In this document: positions 9,503-18,588 of the stretch, one piece after another
How positions within the stretch are numbered: the stretch's first letter is position 1
Layout of the letters: every line of letters begins with the position of its first letter
Source: SAR86 cluster bacterium
Lineage (GTDB): Bacteria; Pseudomonadota; Gammaproteobacteria; Magnimaribacterales; AG-339-G14
Direction: 5' to 3'
Length of the DNA stretch: 64,000 nucleotides
Assembly (NCBI GenBank): GCA_028135785.1
Contig: JAOIHS010000002.1
Span: 70,222-134,221 of the forward strand
Notes under the pieces: model-generated
Databases searched by the model: none
What the model was told of the DNA's origin: nothing
Seen by the model: only the letters and a program-made list of their open reading frames with translations
Translations under genes and position numbers: made by a program

Positions 9503-9783
9503 TTAATTTTTTTAATTATTAGGATCCCAATTGAAGTTGAAAAAATAAATCTTAATGAGAACAAAAGAGAAGCGGGTAAAGATAACCACCAAAGAAGATA
9601 AATGTTCAGAGTCTCGTTTAGTGAACCAAACCATTGAAAAAGATCGAAAGCAACTTGCCAGTATTCTAAGAAATAATCTTCAACGGTTATTGGACTGACA
9701 AATAGACTGTGTATAAAAAACAGAACCAGATAAAAATCTCCCCAAATTAAAAAATAACCTAAACCCTTTAAAAAGTTATGCAT
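9499..9783 (-). CDS. Small hydrophobic membrane protein, unknown
   Basis: A 94-aa protein, mostly hydrophobic, with about three membrane segments (residues 8-30, 40-55, 60-88) and many aromatic residues. I recognise no family. Its start overlaps the end of the M19 dipeptidase gene by eight bases, and its stop overlaps the stop of the convergent TRAP binding-protein gene by four. This makes it the last gene of the dctQ-dctM-dipeptidase-small-protein transcript. Confidence 0.6.
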   Translation of the reverse strand: MHNFLKGLGYFLIWGDFYLVLFFIHSLFVSPITVEDYFLEYWQVAFDLFQWFGSLNETLNIYLLWWLSLPASLLFSLRFIFSTSIGILIIKKIN

Positions 9784-10858
9784 CTGCCAGAGTTTTTACT
9801 TCCTTCCATACTCTTAAAATATTTCCATTTAGTATCTTTTGTAAGTCTTCTTTTGAATAACCTCTATTCAATAATTCCTCAATTAAATTAGGAAATTTAG
9901 AGACATCATTTAAATCATCAGGCAGAGGCACTTCACCATCAAAATCAGATCCAAGGCCGACATGATCAATTCCTACAAGACCTCTTACTCTATCAATATG
10001 ATCAGCAACATTTTTTACCGAAACTTTAATATCTGGATTTGCTTTTCGATCAACCACAAAATCTGATCCGAAACAAATCTGAATAACGCCGTTATTTTTT
10101 GCTAATGCGATAAGCATTTCATCAGACACATTCCTTTCCCAGCCAGGAGTGAAATGACGTAGAGAAGAGTGAGTAGCAACAACTGGAGCTTTACTTAATT
10201 CAAGAACTTGCATAAAAGCAGCATCCGAGACATGAGAAATATCTATCATTACTCCCTGTGTATTCATTTCGTTAACGACCTTAATACCAAACGGACTAAG
10301 TCCATTCCATCTCTTATTTTCATCATAAGATGAATCAGAAATATGATTACTTTTTGAATGTGCCAGAGTTATGTAATTAACTCCTTTATCGGCAAAATAT
10401 TTAATATTTTCTAATTTTCCTTCTATTGGTGCTCCGTTTTCTATTCCGTAAGCAATTCCAACTATGCCTTTTTGTTTTAATTTTTCAATCTGATCAGGGC
10501 CGTCAATAAATATAAACTTATCAGGATTTTGATCAATAATATTATTCATCATTTTTATTAAGTTATTGGCCAACTCAAATGATGTGCCTTCTTCTTCTGT
10601 TTTGGCAGGTATATAAATAGAAAAGAAAGGCAAATTAAGACCGCCTTCCAAGGCTCTTGGATGATCAAAATGAAACGTAGTTAATTCAGTTATATCTTCA
10701 CTTGAACCATTATTAGTCTCTTGCCTATAAAGTTGAAAAGGAATATCAATGTGAGTATCAATAATTATAAGTTCTTGACTCAAAGCTTTTGCTTTATCCA
10801 ATGAATTATTCGAACAAGATAAAAATATAAACGCAGCTAATAAGATAATTTTCTTCAT
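9776..10858 (-). CDS. Membrane dipeptidase (peptidase M19), lipoprotein
   Basis: A 360-aa zinc dipeptidase of the renal dipeptidase family. It begins with a lipoprotein signal (lipobox LSC, Cys about residue 15). The first zinc ligands are in IIIDTHIDIPF (about residues 31-41). YGIENG carries the bridging Glu; VMIDISHVSDA and VATHSSLRHF carry the His ligands; GVDHVGLGSDFDG-type residues appear late as IDHVGLGSDFDGE. M19 enzymes cleave dipeptides, including those with a D-residue at the C-terminal side. It sits between the TRAP permease genes and a small membrane gene, so its product may act on a ligand related to that transporter (inference). Confidence 0.92.
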   Translation of the reverse strand: MKKIILLAAFIFLSCSNNSLDKAKALSQELIIIDTHIDIPFQLYRQETNNGSSEDITELTTFHFDHPRALEGGLNLPFFSIYIPAKTEEEGTSFELANNLIKMMNNIIDQNPDKFIFIDGPDQIEKLKQKGIVGIAYGIENGAPIEGKLENIKYFADKGVNYITLAHSKSNHISDSSYDENKRWNGLSPFGIKVVNEMNTQGVMIDISHVSDAAFMQVLELSKAPVVATHSSLRHFTPGWERNVSDEMLIALAKNNGVIQICFGSDFVVDRKANPDIKVSVKNVADHIDRVRGLVGIDHVGLGSDFDGEVPLPDDLNDVSKFPNLIEELLNRGYSKEDLQKILNGNILRVWKEVKTLADA

Positions 10859-10861
10859 AAA

Positions 10862-12226
10862 TTAATATACTACAGAAGGAAGAAGTGTTGCTAAAGCAGG
10901 GAAGTAAGCTACTAAACACAAAACTAAAATTTGAATAATAATGAATGGCACTACACCTTTATAAATAGTCTCTGTCTTTATTGATTCCGGAGTTACGCCT
11001 CTTAGGTAGAACAAAGCAAATCCAAATGGAGGTGTTAAAAAAGAGGTTTGCAAATTAATTGCAAGCATAATTCCTAACCACAAGGGATCAGCTCCCATAG
11101 TTATTAAAATAGGCCCAACAATAGGAACAACGACAAAGCTTATTTCAATAAAATCTAAAATAAAGCCAAGCAGAAAAACCAGCACCATAACGATCAACAT
11201 GGCACTAAATAGCCCGCCGGGAATAGCATTAAAAATACTAGTGATTAGTTCTTCACCACCAAATCCTCTGAAGACTAAAGAAAAAATAGAAGCGCCTATT
11301 AAAATCATAAAAACCATTGAGGTTATGAAGGCGGTTTGAGTGACGGCGCTGGATAATACTAAATTTGATAATTTGCCATGAAAAAAAGTAATAATTAAGG
11401 CACCCATTGCTCCAATGCCAGCAGCTTCAGTAGGAGAAGCAACTCCTAAAATAATACTTCCTAATACAGAAAAAATTAGTAAAAATGGGGGCAGAAGAAT
11501 TGATAACAAAACTAAAAAGGATTGATCTAGATTGGTTTCGTCTTCCCATTCAGCAATATCTGTTTTGGATATAGAAAATATAAAATAAAGTGCATAGGCG
11601 AAAACCAAAATCAAACCGGGAATGATTGCCGCCATAAACAAATCGCCCACTGAGAAAGACTTCGCAGCAAAGTTTCCCATGTTTAATTGAGCTTGTTGAT
11701 AAGCAGTAGCCAAAACATCACCAAGAATTACCAAGGCAATTGATGGTGGAATTATCTGTCCTAGGGTTCCAGTGGCGGCTATTAAACCAGTAGAAACTTC
11801 TTCCGAGTATCCTCGGTTCAACATTGCTGGTAACGATATTAAGCCCATAGCAATTACTGTTGCTCCAACAATCCCAGTACTAGCGGCTAACAAAGTTCCT
11901 ACTATTACAACGGATATACCTAAGCCACTTTTCAGTTTTCCAAAAAATAAAGACATAGATTCCAGTAGTCTTTCAGCTATTTTAGATTTTTCCAAAATAA
12001 CACCCATAAATACGAATAAAGGAACCGCAACAAGAGTGGAGTTATTCATAATCCCAAAAATACGATTAGGAATGGTTTCTAAGAGATATAAATCAAATAT
12101 TCCAAAAATATATCCAAGACCTGCAAAAATTAAAGACACGCCTCCTAAAGTAAAAGCTACGGGAAAGCCTAATAGCAAAGTTATACAAACAACAAAAAAT
12201 AAGAACAAAGGTAATAGTTCAATCAT
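10862..12226 (-). CDS. TRAP transporter large permease (DctM)
   Basis: A membrane protein of about 454 aa with 12 or more hydrophobic helices, the ion-coupled transport subunit of a TRAP importer. Typical DctM blocks are GFPVAFTLGG near the start, VPLFVFMGVILEKS, STGIVGATVIAMGLISLPAML, the GTLGQIIPPSIALVILGDV loop, ASPTEAAGIGAMGAL and LQTSFLTPPFGFALFYLRG. The ORF track begins at an upstream TTG (12253). I prefer the ATG at 12226 (MIELLPLF), which overlaps the end of the small-permease gene by eight bases, as is usual for dctQM. Neither start has a strong ribosome site. Confidence 0.94.
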   Translation of the reverse strand: MIELLPLFLFFVVCITLLLGFPVAFTLGGVSLIFAGLGYIFGIFDLYLLETIPNRIFGIMNNSTLVAVPLFVFMGVILEKSKIAERLLESMSLFFGKLKSGLGISVVIVGTLLAASTGIVGATVIAMGLISLPAMLNRGYSEEVSTGLIAATGTLGQIIPPSIALVILGDVLATAYQQAQLNMGNFAAKSFSVGDLFMAAIIPGLILVFAYALYFIFSISKTDIAEWEDETNLDQSFLVLLSILLPPFLLIFSVLGSIILGVASPTEAAGIGAMGALIITFFHGKLSNLVLSSAVTQTAFITSMVFMILIGASIFSLVFRGFGGEELITSIFNAIPGGLFSAMLIVMVLVFLLGFILDFIEISFVVVPIVGPILITMGADPLWLGIMLAINLQTSFLTPPFGFALFYLRGVTPESIKTETIYKGVVPFIIIQILVLCLVAYFPALATLLPSVVY

Positions 12227-12719
12227 TGTTAAAGAAAGATAGTATCGATGCAAAGCTTTGCATTATTAAAATAATACCGAATATCAAAAGTGTTGTTTTA
12301 TATAAGTAAACAAAAGGCAGACCTCCGGGCTCAGGAGATACCTCGGTTATTGACCATGAAAATGATACGTAATCATAAGAAAGAATTAAAATCAGCCAAG
12401 CCATTGGCTGTAAAAATAGTAAATGACCGACTAAATTAATTATTTTTTTATTTTTAATCGATGCGCGACGATAAAATATATCCACTCTGACATGTTCACC
12501 TTTTTCCAATGCATAAGCAGAGCAAAATAAGAAAGTAATTCCATGCAAATAAATTACTAATTCTTGCAAGCCAACTACGCCTATACCAAAGACATATCTT
12601 GAGAAAACAACAATTGTTGTAAAAATAATCATTAATAAAACTGCCCAAGCGCTTGCCTTGCCAATGAGGCGGGGAAAAAGTGTAAGTAAAGAATGTATTG
12701 TTTGATTAATATTTTTCAT
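12219..12719 (-). CDS. TRAP transporter small permease (DctQ)
   Basis: A 166-aa protein with four predicted membrane helices, matching the DctQ subunit that pairs with DctM. The ELVIYLHGITFLFCSAYALEKGEHVRVDIFY block is characteristic of the family. It is first in the minus-strand transcript and overlaps dctM. Together with the lipoprotein at 8402 it would make a complete tripartite importer, although the binding protein is on the other strand. Confidence 0.9.
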   Translation of the reverse strand: MKNINQTIHSLLTLFPRLIGKASAWAVLLMIIFTTIVVFSRYVFGIGVVGLQELVIYLHGITFLFCSAYALEKGEHVRVDIFYRRASIKNKKIINLVGHLLFLQPMAWLILILSYDYVSFSWSITEVSPEPGGLPFVYLYKTTLLIFGIILIMQSFASILSFFNND

Positions 12720-12749
12720 AATAAAATTATGATTAAATAACAGTTAATT

Positions 12750-13526
12750 ATGATCATTGTATTATCACCAGCTAAAACTCTTGACTACGAATCTCCTGTA
12801 GATGATTTCGATTATACAACGCCTAGCTTTTTAGGTAAGTCAGAGGCGCTGATAAATATTATGCGTTCTTATGAGCCGGATTTTATTTCAGACCTTATGG
12901 GCCTAAGCGATAATTTGGCATTTCTAAATTTTGAGAGGTATCAAACTTGGGAAAAAAGAAAAAAACCCTCTAATAATGCTAGACAAGCAATTTTTGCCTT
13001 TAAAGGAGATGTATATCAAGGTCTAGATATAGATACGTTACCCAAAAGAGCTATAACTTATTCACAAGATCATTTAAGAATTCTCTCCGGTCTTTATGGA
13101 TTACTAAAACCATTAGATTTAATTTCTCCATATCGTTTAGAAATGGGAACAAAACTTAAATCAGGCGATATAAATGGCCTTTATGAGTTTTGGAAACAAG
13201 ACTTAACAAAATCTATCAATAAAGATTTAATTAAACAAAAAAACAAGGTGTTAGTTAATTTAGCCTCCAATGAATATTTTTCTGCTCTGGATAAAAATAC
13301 AATAGAAGGGCAAATTATTTCTCCTGTTTTTAAGGATTTTAAAAATGGTGAATACAAAATTATCAGTTTTTATGCAAAAAAAGCCAGAGGGATGATGACT
13401 AGGTATATTTTAGAAAATAAAATTGAGAAGTCAGAAGAAATAAATGGGTTTAACCTCGGCGGCTATAAATTTGATAAAAATCTATCCACCAAGCTCATAC
13501 CTACATTCACAAGAAAGGAAAAATAA
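12750..13526 (+). CDS. yaaA: Peroxide-stress protein YaaA
   Basis: A 258-aa YaaA/DUF328 protein. It starts MIIVLSPAKTLDYESP, the family signature, and contains FKGDVYQGLD, DHLRILSGLYGLLKPLDLISPYRLEMGTK and the late YAKKARGMMTRYI block. YaaA lowers intracellular free iron and limits Fenton damage during peroxide stress, and its fold binds DNA. Length equals the E. coli protein. It is divergent from the TRAP permease genes. Confidence 0.95.
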   Translation: MIIVLSPAKTLDYESPVDDFDYTTPSFLGKSEALINIMRSYEPDFISDLMGLSDNLAFLNFERYQTWEKRKKPSNNARQAIFAFKGDVYQGLDIDTLPKRAITYSQDHLRILSGLYGLLKPLDLISPYRLEMGTKLKSGDINGLYEFWKQDLTKSINKDLIKQKNKVLVNLASNEYFSALDKNTIEGQIISPVFKDFKNGEYKIISFYAKKARGMMTRYILENKIEKSEEINGFNLGGYKFDKNLSTKLIPTFTRKEK

Positions 13527-13528
13527 AT

Positions 13529-14392
13529 TTATTTCGCTGACTTGCCGTAGTCTTTTATATCTAACATATCTTTGAATTCGGGTTCACGTTTTTCTACTCT
13601 TGATGTCATTGCTTCCATCATGTCGTCTTGGGGCAGCATAGCACCGCTCCATAGAGCGTTATATTCTAGGCCTTCAGCAATAGTATGATCTCTGGAGAAA
13701 TTTAAAATAGCTTTTGTTCCATGCAGAGCTAATGGACTTTTTGAAGCAATTTCTCTTGCCATTTCTTTCATTGCAGAAAGCATAGCCGCATGATCTTCAT
13801 AAACTTCATTAACAAGTCCGCAGGAATGAGCCTCTTCTGCAGGCATTCTTCTACCGGTAAAAGCAAGCTCTCTAACTTTTCCTTCCTGAATTACTCTAGG
13901 CAATCTTTGTAAAGTTCCAATGTCTGCTGCCATACCAATATTTATTTCTTGAATACAGAAAAAAGCATCTTTACTAGCAAATCTAATATCAGTCGCAGTT
14001 ATTAAATCTAATCCACCGCCAATACACCCGCCTTGAATACCACAGAGTACTGGAATTCTTAATTTTTCTAATTTCGAAAGCATGCCTTGTAATTCCATAG
14101 CGACTCGGTATAAACCCTCACCATTTCTTGCAGCATCAGGCTTATTATTCTTAGTATCGGAACCGTCCGCACCGAGAGTTCCAAAATTTTGCAAATCCAT
14201 TCCAGCACAAAAATGTTTTCCAGTAGAAGATAGAATTAGAACTCTAATTGATGAGTCTTTATTAATTTCCTCTAAAACAATCGGTAATTCATGCCAAAAA
14301 CTATAAGTCATTTTATTCAGCTCTTCGCCTTTATTCATCACTAAATGGGCTATGCCATTTTCAGATGTGTAATCAAAACTTTCGTAAGTCAT
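13529..14392 (-). CDS. Enoyl-CoA hydratase/isomerase-family protein
   Basis: A 287-aa crotonase-fold protein. The CoA-binding and oxyanion-hole segments are GKHFCAGMDLQNFG (about residues 58-71) and CGIQGGCIGGGLDLITATDIRFA (about 117-139). The residues after the second motif (KDAFFCIQEINIGMAADIGTLQRLPRVI) carry the acidic positions seen in dienoyl-CoA isomerases (ECH1-like) rather than the two-Glu pattern of hydratases. It probably acts in unsaturated fatty-acid or acyl-CoA catabolism. It converges on yaaA with a two-base gap, and a 58-aa ORF lies ten bases upstream. Confidence 0.9.
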   Translation of the reverse strand: MTYESFDYTSENGIAHLVMNKGEELNKMTYSFWHELPIVLEEINKDSSIRVLILSSTGKHFCAGMDLQNFGTLGADGSDTKNNKPDAARNGEGLYRVAMELQGMLSKLEKLRIPVLCGIQGGCIGGGLDLITATDIRFASKDAFFCIQEINIGMAADIGTLQRLPRVIQEGKVRELAFTGRRMPAEEAHSCGLVNEVYEDHAAMLSAMKEMAREIASKSPLALHGTKAILNFSRDHTIAEGLEYNALWSGAMLPQDDMMEAMTSRVEKREPEFKDMLDIKDYGKSAK

Positions 14393-14401
14393 ATTCCTCT
14401 C

Positions 14402-14578
14402 CTAATTTTTTAATTTTAATTCTTTTACTAAGCTTTCCGCAACTTCTTCTAATTCCTCAATTAGGTCATAAGATGTGTGATAAGGCATTACAACTTTCCT
14501 GCTTTTCTTACTAAGTCTTTTTAGACCTTCAGCTATTTCTTCAGCTTTTTCTAGCATTTCTTTATTTTCTTCATTCAT
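14402..14578 (-). CDS. 58-aa charged helical protein, unknown (not in ORF track)
   Basis: A short ORF that fills the gap upstream of the crotonase gene. It starts with ATG at 14578 and ends ten bases before the crotonase ATG. The product (begins MNEENKEMLEKAEE, ends VKELKLKN) is rich in Glu and Lys with heptad-like Leu spacing, so it should be helical and perhaps coiled-coil. A GAGG element lies about 12 bases upstream. It is co-directional with the crotonase and could be its leader gene. I recognise no family. Confidence 0.45.
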   Translation of the reverse strand: MNEENKEMLEKAEEIAEGLKRLSKKSRKVVMPYHTSYDLIEELEEVAESLVKELKLKN

Positions 14579-14650
14579 TATTGATAGTATCCTCGGTAAG
14601 TATTGTAAATTAAAAACGAAGTTTTAAAAATTACTTTAACTCAAACTCAC

Positions 14651-15442
14651 ATGGATAATTCAAAGCTTATTTCACCCATATCAAATATATTAAAAAATGC
14701 TTCGAAACTCATTTTAGATATTTATAAAAATAAAGATGCAATTCAAAGCTCTTTAAAAGAGGATGCTTCGCCTATTACAAAAGCTGATAAGGATGCTCAC
14801 TTATTAATAACTAAAGAGCTTTCAAAAAAATTTCCACTAATACCCATCATTTCCGAAGAAGGGCATGATGAGAATGTTAATTCTGATATATTTTGGTTAG
14901 TCGACCCTCTCGATGGCACTAAAGAATTTATCAATCAAAGCGATGACTTCACTATAAATATAGCCCTAATTGATAAGCAAGAACCAGTTTTTGGAGCTAT
15001 ATACAAACCCGTGACAGGAGAGCTGTATATAGGAGGTAAAAATCTTCCTGCTTTCAAGGTTCAAAATAAAGTTAAAAATTATTTGAAAACAGAATCAAAT
15101 GAACGAGTCTGTATCGTTTCACAAAGCAGAAGCCACGGTGGCGAAAGAGAAAATGAGTTTATAAACTCGTTAAGTAAAAAATTTGATACTAATAAAGTTA
15201 TTAAAGCCGGCAGCTCTATAAAAATTTGTTTAGTTGCCGAAGGAAAAAGTCATATTTATCCAAGATTTGGAGATGTATATCAGTGGGATATAGCTGCTGG
15301 ACATGCAATATTGAGTGCTTCAGGAGGAGAAATTACAGATCTAAATATGAAAAAGATCATTTATTCGTCATCCCGTAAAAAGAAGGTAAAAGGGTTCTTT
15401 GCACTGTCAGAACTATCTTTCTGGCAAGAAAAATTACAATAA
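14651..15442 (+). CDS. cysQ: 3'(2'),5'-bisphosphate nucleotidase CysQ
   Basis: A 263-aa inositol-monophosphatase-superfamily enzyme that removes the 3' phosphate from PAP or PAPS, a by-product of sulfate assimilation. The metal-binding motifs are ISEEGHDE (about residues 66-73), WLVDPLDGTKEFINQSDDFTINIALI (about 81-106), and a late VYQWDIAAGHAILSASGG with the third metal ligand Asp. The GTKEFI wording separates CysQ from SuhB. Length fits. It precedes rpoH in the same direction. Confidence 0.94.
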   Translation: MDNSKLISPISNILKNASKLILDIYKNKDAIQSSLKEDASPITKADKDAHLLITKELSKKFPLIPIISEEGHDENVNSDIFWLVDPLDGTKEFINQSDDFTINIALIDKQEPVFGAIYKPVTGELYIGGKNLPAFKVQNKVKNYLKTESNERVCIVSQSRSHGGERENEFINSLSKKFDTNKVIKAGSSIKICLVAEGKSHIYPRFGDVYQWDIAAGHAILSASGGEITDLNMKKIIYSSSRKKKVKGFFALSELSFWQEKLQ

Positions 15443-15514
15443 TTACAATAATTTATAAAAAATAATAACTTTTTATATGCAAATAACAGTTTTTTGGGTA
15501 TAAAATCTGGAATT

Positions 15515-16366
15515 ATGGCTAAAGAACTTCAACCCATGGACGTTTCAACCCCAGGTCAAAACCTGGAAGCTTATCTATCGTCCGTTCAAAACATAGCAAT
15601 TCTCTCTCCAGAAGAAGAAAAAAAGCTAGCCGAAGATCTTTACTATAGAAATGATTTAGAGGCTGCCCGTCAATTAGTTATGGCTCACTTAAGATTTGTT
15701 GTGCACATTGCTAGGGGTTACTCCGGTTATGGCCTGCCTCAGGCTGATTTAATTCAGGAAGGTAATGTTGGATTGATGAAAGCAGTGAGAAAATTTAATC
15801 CAGAAGTTGGTGTGAGACTTATTTCCTTTGCCGTCCACTGGATCAAGTCTGAAATGCATGAATATATTATTAAAAATTGGAAGATTGTAAAAGTTGCAAC
15901 AACCAAGGCCCAAAGAAAACTTTTTTTTAATTTAAGAAGTCAAAAAAAAGAACTTAAATGGCTGACACCTGAAGAAATAAAAGTTATTTCTAAGGAGCTT
16001 GGCGTCGATGAAAAATCAGTCAAAGAAATGGAATCCAGACTTACTTCATCTGATATGTCATTTGACCCTCCTACTGAAGCAAGTGATGACCAAGCTTCTT
16101 TCAGCCCTTCAGGGTTTCTTACAGATGACTCAAATGATCCCGCTGATTTAGTAGAAAAAGAGAATTCAGATAATCATAGCTTTGAACTTCTTCATGAAGC
16201 GATGGCCGAACTCGATCCTAGAAGCAAAGAAATATTAGTTGATAGATGGCTAGAAGAGCAAAAATCAACTTTGCATGAACTCGCTGATAAATATGGAGTG
16301 AGCGCAGAAAGAATAAGACAAATAGAAAAAGCTGCAATGGAAAAAGTTAAGAGCTACATCTCTTAA
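15515..16366 (+). CDS. rpoH: RNA polymerase sigma factor RpoH (sigma-32)
   Basis: A sigma factor of about 283 aa directing heat-shock transcription. Region 2 reads LRFVVHIARGYSGYGLPQADLIQEGNVGLMKAVRKFNPEVGVRLISFAVHWIKSEMHEYI, almost as in E. coli RpoH. The RpoH box follows as TTKAQRKLFFNLR, and region 4.2 is the ending LADKYGVSAERIRQIEKAAMEKVKSYI. The ORF track starts at a TTG (15494); I prefer the ATG at 15515 because it gives MAKELQPMDV and the E. coli length (284 aa). Upstream DNA is AT-rich with a direct repeat of AATTACAAT; no clear promoter could be fixed. Confidence 0.96.
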   Translation: MAKELQPMDVSTPGQNLEAYLSSVQNIAILSPEEEKKLAEDLYYRNDLEAARQLVMAHLRFVVHIARGYSGYGLPQADLIQEGNVGLMKAVRKFNPEVGVRLISFAVHWIKSEMHEYIIKNWKIVKVATTKAQRKLFFNLRSQKKELKWLTPEEIKVISKELGVDEKSVKEMESRLTSSDMSFDPPTEASDDQASFSPSGFLTDDSNDPADLVEKENSDNHSFELLHEAMAELDPRSKEILVDRWLEEQKSTLHELADKYGVSAERIRQIEKAAMEKVKSYIS

Positions 16367-16384
16367 TCAAGCTTTATAAATTTA

Positions 16385-16594
16385 ATGATATTTATTAGGA
16401 TTTCTCTTAATGGCGACTCTCAAGAAATTCCAGTAGAAACTTCCATAAACGGGCTTTTCTCTTTTCTAGATCTTTCAGATAAATTTATTGCTGTTGAACT
16501 TAACAATGAAATAGTTTTTAGAGCTAATTGGGAAAAAGTTAAGTTGAGTGAAGGCGATAAAATTGAATTAGTTAGAGCCATAGGCGGCGGTTAA
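16385..16594 (+). CDS. thiS: Sulfur carrier protein ThiS
   Basis: A 69-aa ubiquitin-fold protein ending in the required Gly-Gly tail (AIGGG). It carries sulfur as a C-terminal thiocarboxylate for making the thiazole ring of thiamine. It lies three bases ahead of thiG and 18 bases after rpoH. No thiF, thiH/thiO or other thi genes are in the window, so adenylation of the tail must come from elsewhere. Confidence 0.92.
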   Translation: MIFIRISLNGDSQEIPVETSINGLFSFLDLSDKFIAVELNNEIVFRANWEKVKLSEGDKIELVRAIGGG

Positions 16595-16596
16595 TT

Positions 16597-17382
16597 TTGT
16601 CTTCGGATATATTTAATATCGCTGGAAAAGATTTCTCTTCAAGATTACTTGTAGGAACAGGAAAATATTTAGATGAAAAAGAAGCAACAGCAGCAATTGA
16701 AGCATCTGAAGCCGAGATTGTTACCGTAGCCATAAGAAGAGTTGAATTAGAAAAAAATAAGAGAACCGAATCCATACTTAATTATATTTCTCCGCAAAAA
16801 TATACAATTCTCCCAAATACAGCAGGCTGCTTCAATGCTAAAGAGGCAATTAGAATTGCATATTTAGGTAGAGAAATCTTAGAAGGAGCAAATTTACTTA
16901 AGTTAGAAGTTCTGAAAGATAAAGAGACACTTCTTCCTTTGATGGATGAGACAATAGTTGCTGCCAAGGAATTAGTTAAAGAAGGTTTTGAAATAATGGT
17001 CTATTGCACAGATGATTTGAATTATGCAAAAGAATTAGAAGATATAGGCTGCGTAGCAATTATGCCTTTAGCCGCTCCAATAGGTTCAGGGCAAGGAATA
17101 GTAAATCCAAAAGCAATATCTTCAATTATCGAAAAAATATCTTGCCCAGTTATTATTGATGCTGGAATAGGTACAGCTTCTGAAGTTACAGTTGCTATGG
17201 AAATGGGTTGTGATGGAGTTCTTCTAAATACAGCAATAGCACATGCAAAGAACCCAATTTTAATGGCAGAAGCCATGAAAGAGGCAGCTCGAAGTGGAAG
17301 AAAATCTTTTTTAGCAGGAAGAATGAAACCTCAAGCGAAAGCTAATCCAAGTTCGCCTATGCAGGGAATAGTAAATTCTTGA
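16597..17382 (+). CDS. thiG: Thiazole synthase ThiG
   Basis: A 261-aa TIM-barrel enzyme that builds the thiamine thiazole phosphate from DXP, ThiS-thiocarboxylate and dehydroglycine. Seen are [10 protein letters not shown] near residues 12-21, [19 protein letters not shown], the LKLEVLKD segment holding the Schiff-base Lys, [13 protein letters not shown] and [28 protein letters not shown]. The start is TTG, two bases after the thiS stop. Length is standard. Confidence 0.96.
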   Translation: MSSDIFNIAGKDFSSRLLVGTGKYLDEKEATAAIEASEAEIVTVAIRRVELEKNKRTESILNYISPQKYTILPNTAGCFNAKEAIRIAYLGREILEGANLLKLEVLKDKETLLPLMDETIVAAKELVKEGFEIMVYCTDDLNYAKELEDIGCVAIMPLAAPIGSGQGIVNPKAISSIIEKISCPVIIDAGIGTASEVTVAMEMGCDGVLLNTAIAHAKNPILMAEAMKEAARSGRKSFLAGRMKPQAKANPSSPMQGIVNS

Positions 17383-18029
17383 ATAAGACAATTAAAAGTT
17401 TTTCTAAAGCAAGATCAAGATTTTCTGTACAAAATAAAAGTTTATTAAGTGAAGCTGATAAAAATATCTTCCTTCAGCAAGAAAATTTTAAAGATTTTAA
17501 AAATCTATTGAATGAAACAGATAGAAATATCTTAGAAATAGGATTTGGAGATGGAAAGCATCTATATAGACAAGCCGAAATCAATCCAAATAATTTTTTT
17601 ATGGGTGTAGAAGTCTTCGAATCTGGATTAGCAAATATCTATAAAAGAATTATTAAAAATGATTTAAGAAATCTAAAAATTATGGAGGGAGATATTGCCG
17701 AAATAATAAATAAAAATAAAAGCTTAAAAATATTTACAAAAATTTATATATTATTTCCTGATCCATGGCCAAAATCAAAACATAAAAAAAGAAGACTTCT
17801 GAAAAAGAAATTTATTTTAGATTTAAAAAATCTTCTAAAGGAAAATGGAAAATTAATTATTAAGACTGACTGGCAAGACTATGCAGAAGAAATCAAAGTG
17901 AATTTAAACGAAATAGGTTTAACTTTTAAAGTTAATGAAGGAGAAAATCCTTTTAAAACTAAGTATGAGGAGATTGCTATAAAGGAAGATAGAAAAATTT
18001 TTAATTTTGAAATCAAGATAGAAGGTTAA
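17379..18029 (+). CDS. trmB: tRNA (guanine-N7-)-methyltransferase TrmB
   Basis: A 216-aa class I SAM methyltransferase making m7G46 in tRNA. Typical blocks are [15 protein letters not shown] (SAM motif I, about residues 51-65), [32 protein letters not shown] (the TrmB signature) and the late [10 protein letters not shown]. The start is TTG, overlapping the thiG stop as TTGA, which suggests coupled translation. There is no other standard start near. It converges on rdgB with a 17-base overlap. Confidence 0.94.
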   Translation: MNKTIKSFSKARSRFSVQNKSLLSEADKNIFLQQENFKDFKNLLNETDRNILEIGFGDGKHLYRQAEINPNNFFMGVEVFESGLANIYKRIIKNDLRNLKIMEGDIAEIINKNKSLKIFTKIYILFPDPWPKSKHKKRRLLKKKFILDLKNLLKENGKLIIKTDWQDYAEEIKVNLNEIGLTFKVNEGENPFKTKYEEIAIKEDRKIFNFEIKIEG

Positions 18030-18588
18030 TCATTTTATTGGACGATACTGTTCTATGGCTAATCTCCATTCTCTTATTTTTAGGCATTTCAGCAAGAGTT
18101 AACTTGCTGTTTTTGATTTGAAATATCGGGTCATATCCAAATCCTTCATTACCTCTAGGCATATATACTATATTTCCATGAAGCTCTCCAAACGTATAGA
18201 TACTTTTTTTATTTTTAAAATCAAAAAAAGATAATACGGATATAAATTTAGCACCTCTTTCTTCTTTTTCACTTAAAGCATCTAAAAGTTTTTGATTATT
18301 CATTTCATCATTAGCTCTCTTTCCAGCGTATCTAGCAGAATAAATTCCAGGCTGCCCATCAAGAGCTAAGACTTCTAAGCCTGAGTCATCTCCTATTGCT
18401 GGCAAGCCGCTCAATCTAGAAGCAAACTCTGCTTTTATGAATGCATTTTCTTCATAGCTTTTACCAGTTTCATCAATATCTTCCTGAGTAAATTCAGAGA
18501 TAGGAATTAATTCGATATTAGTATTTTTAAAAAGAAAATTAAATTCTTTAATTTTTCCAGAATTTTTTGAAGCAAGAACGATCTTCAA
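18013..18588 (-). CDS. rdgB: Non-canonical purine NTP pyrophosphatase RdgB
   Basis: A 191-aa HAM1/RdgB house-cleaning enzyme that hydrolyses dITP, XTP and ITP. The N-terminal ASKNSGKIKEF substrate loop, ETGKSYEENAFIKAEFASRLSGLPAIGDDSGLEVLAL with catalytic Asp residues, GIYSARYAG, and GFGYDPIF plus the ending SHR are all present. Length is normal. Its start overlaps the metW stop by four bases. Confidence 0.95.
   Translation of the reverse strand: MKIVLASKNSGKIKEFNFLFKNTNIELIPISEFTQEDIDETGKSYEENAFIKAEFASRLSGLPAIGDDSGLEVLALDGQPGIYSARYAGKRANDEMNNQKLLDALSEKEERGAKFISVLSFFDFKNKKSIYTFGELHGNIVYMPRGNEGFGYDPIFQIKNSKLTLAEMPKNKRMEISHRTVSSNKMINLLS

Noticed and set aside
15494-15514. TTG start of rpoH in the ORF track
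   Set aside because: The ATG at 15515 gives the family length and a normal N-terminus; the extra seven residues have no support.
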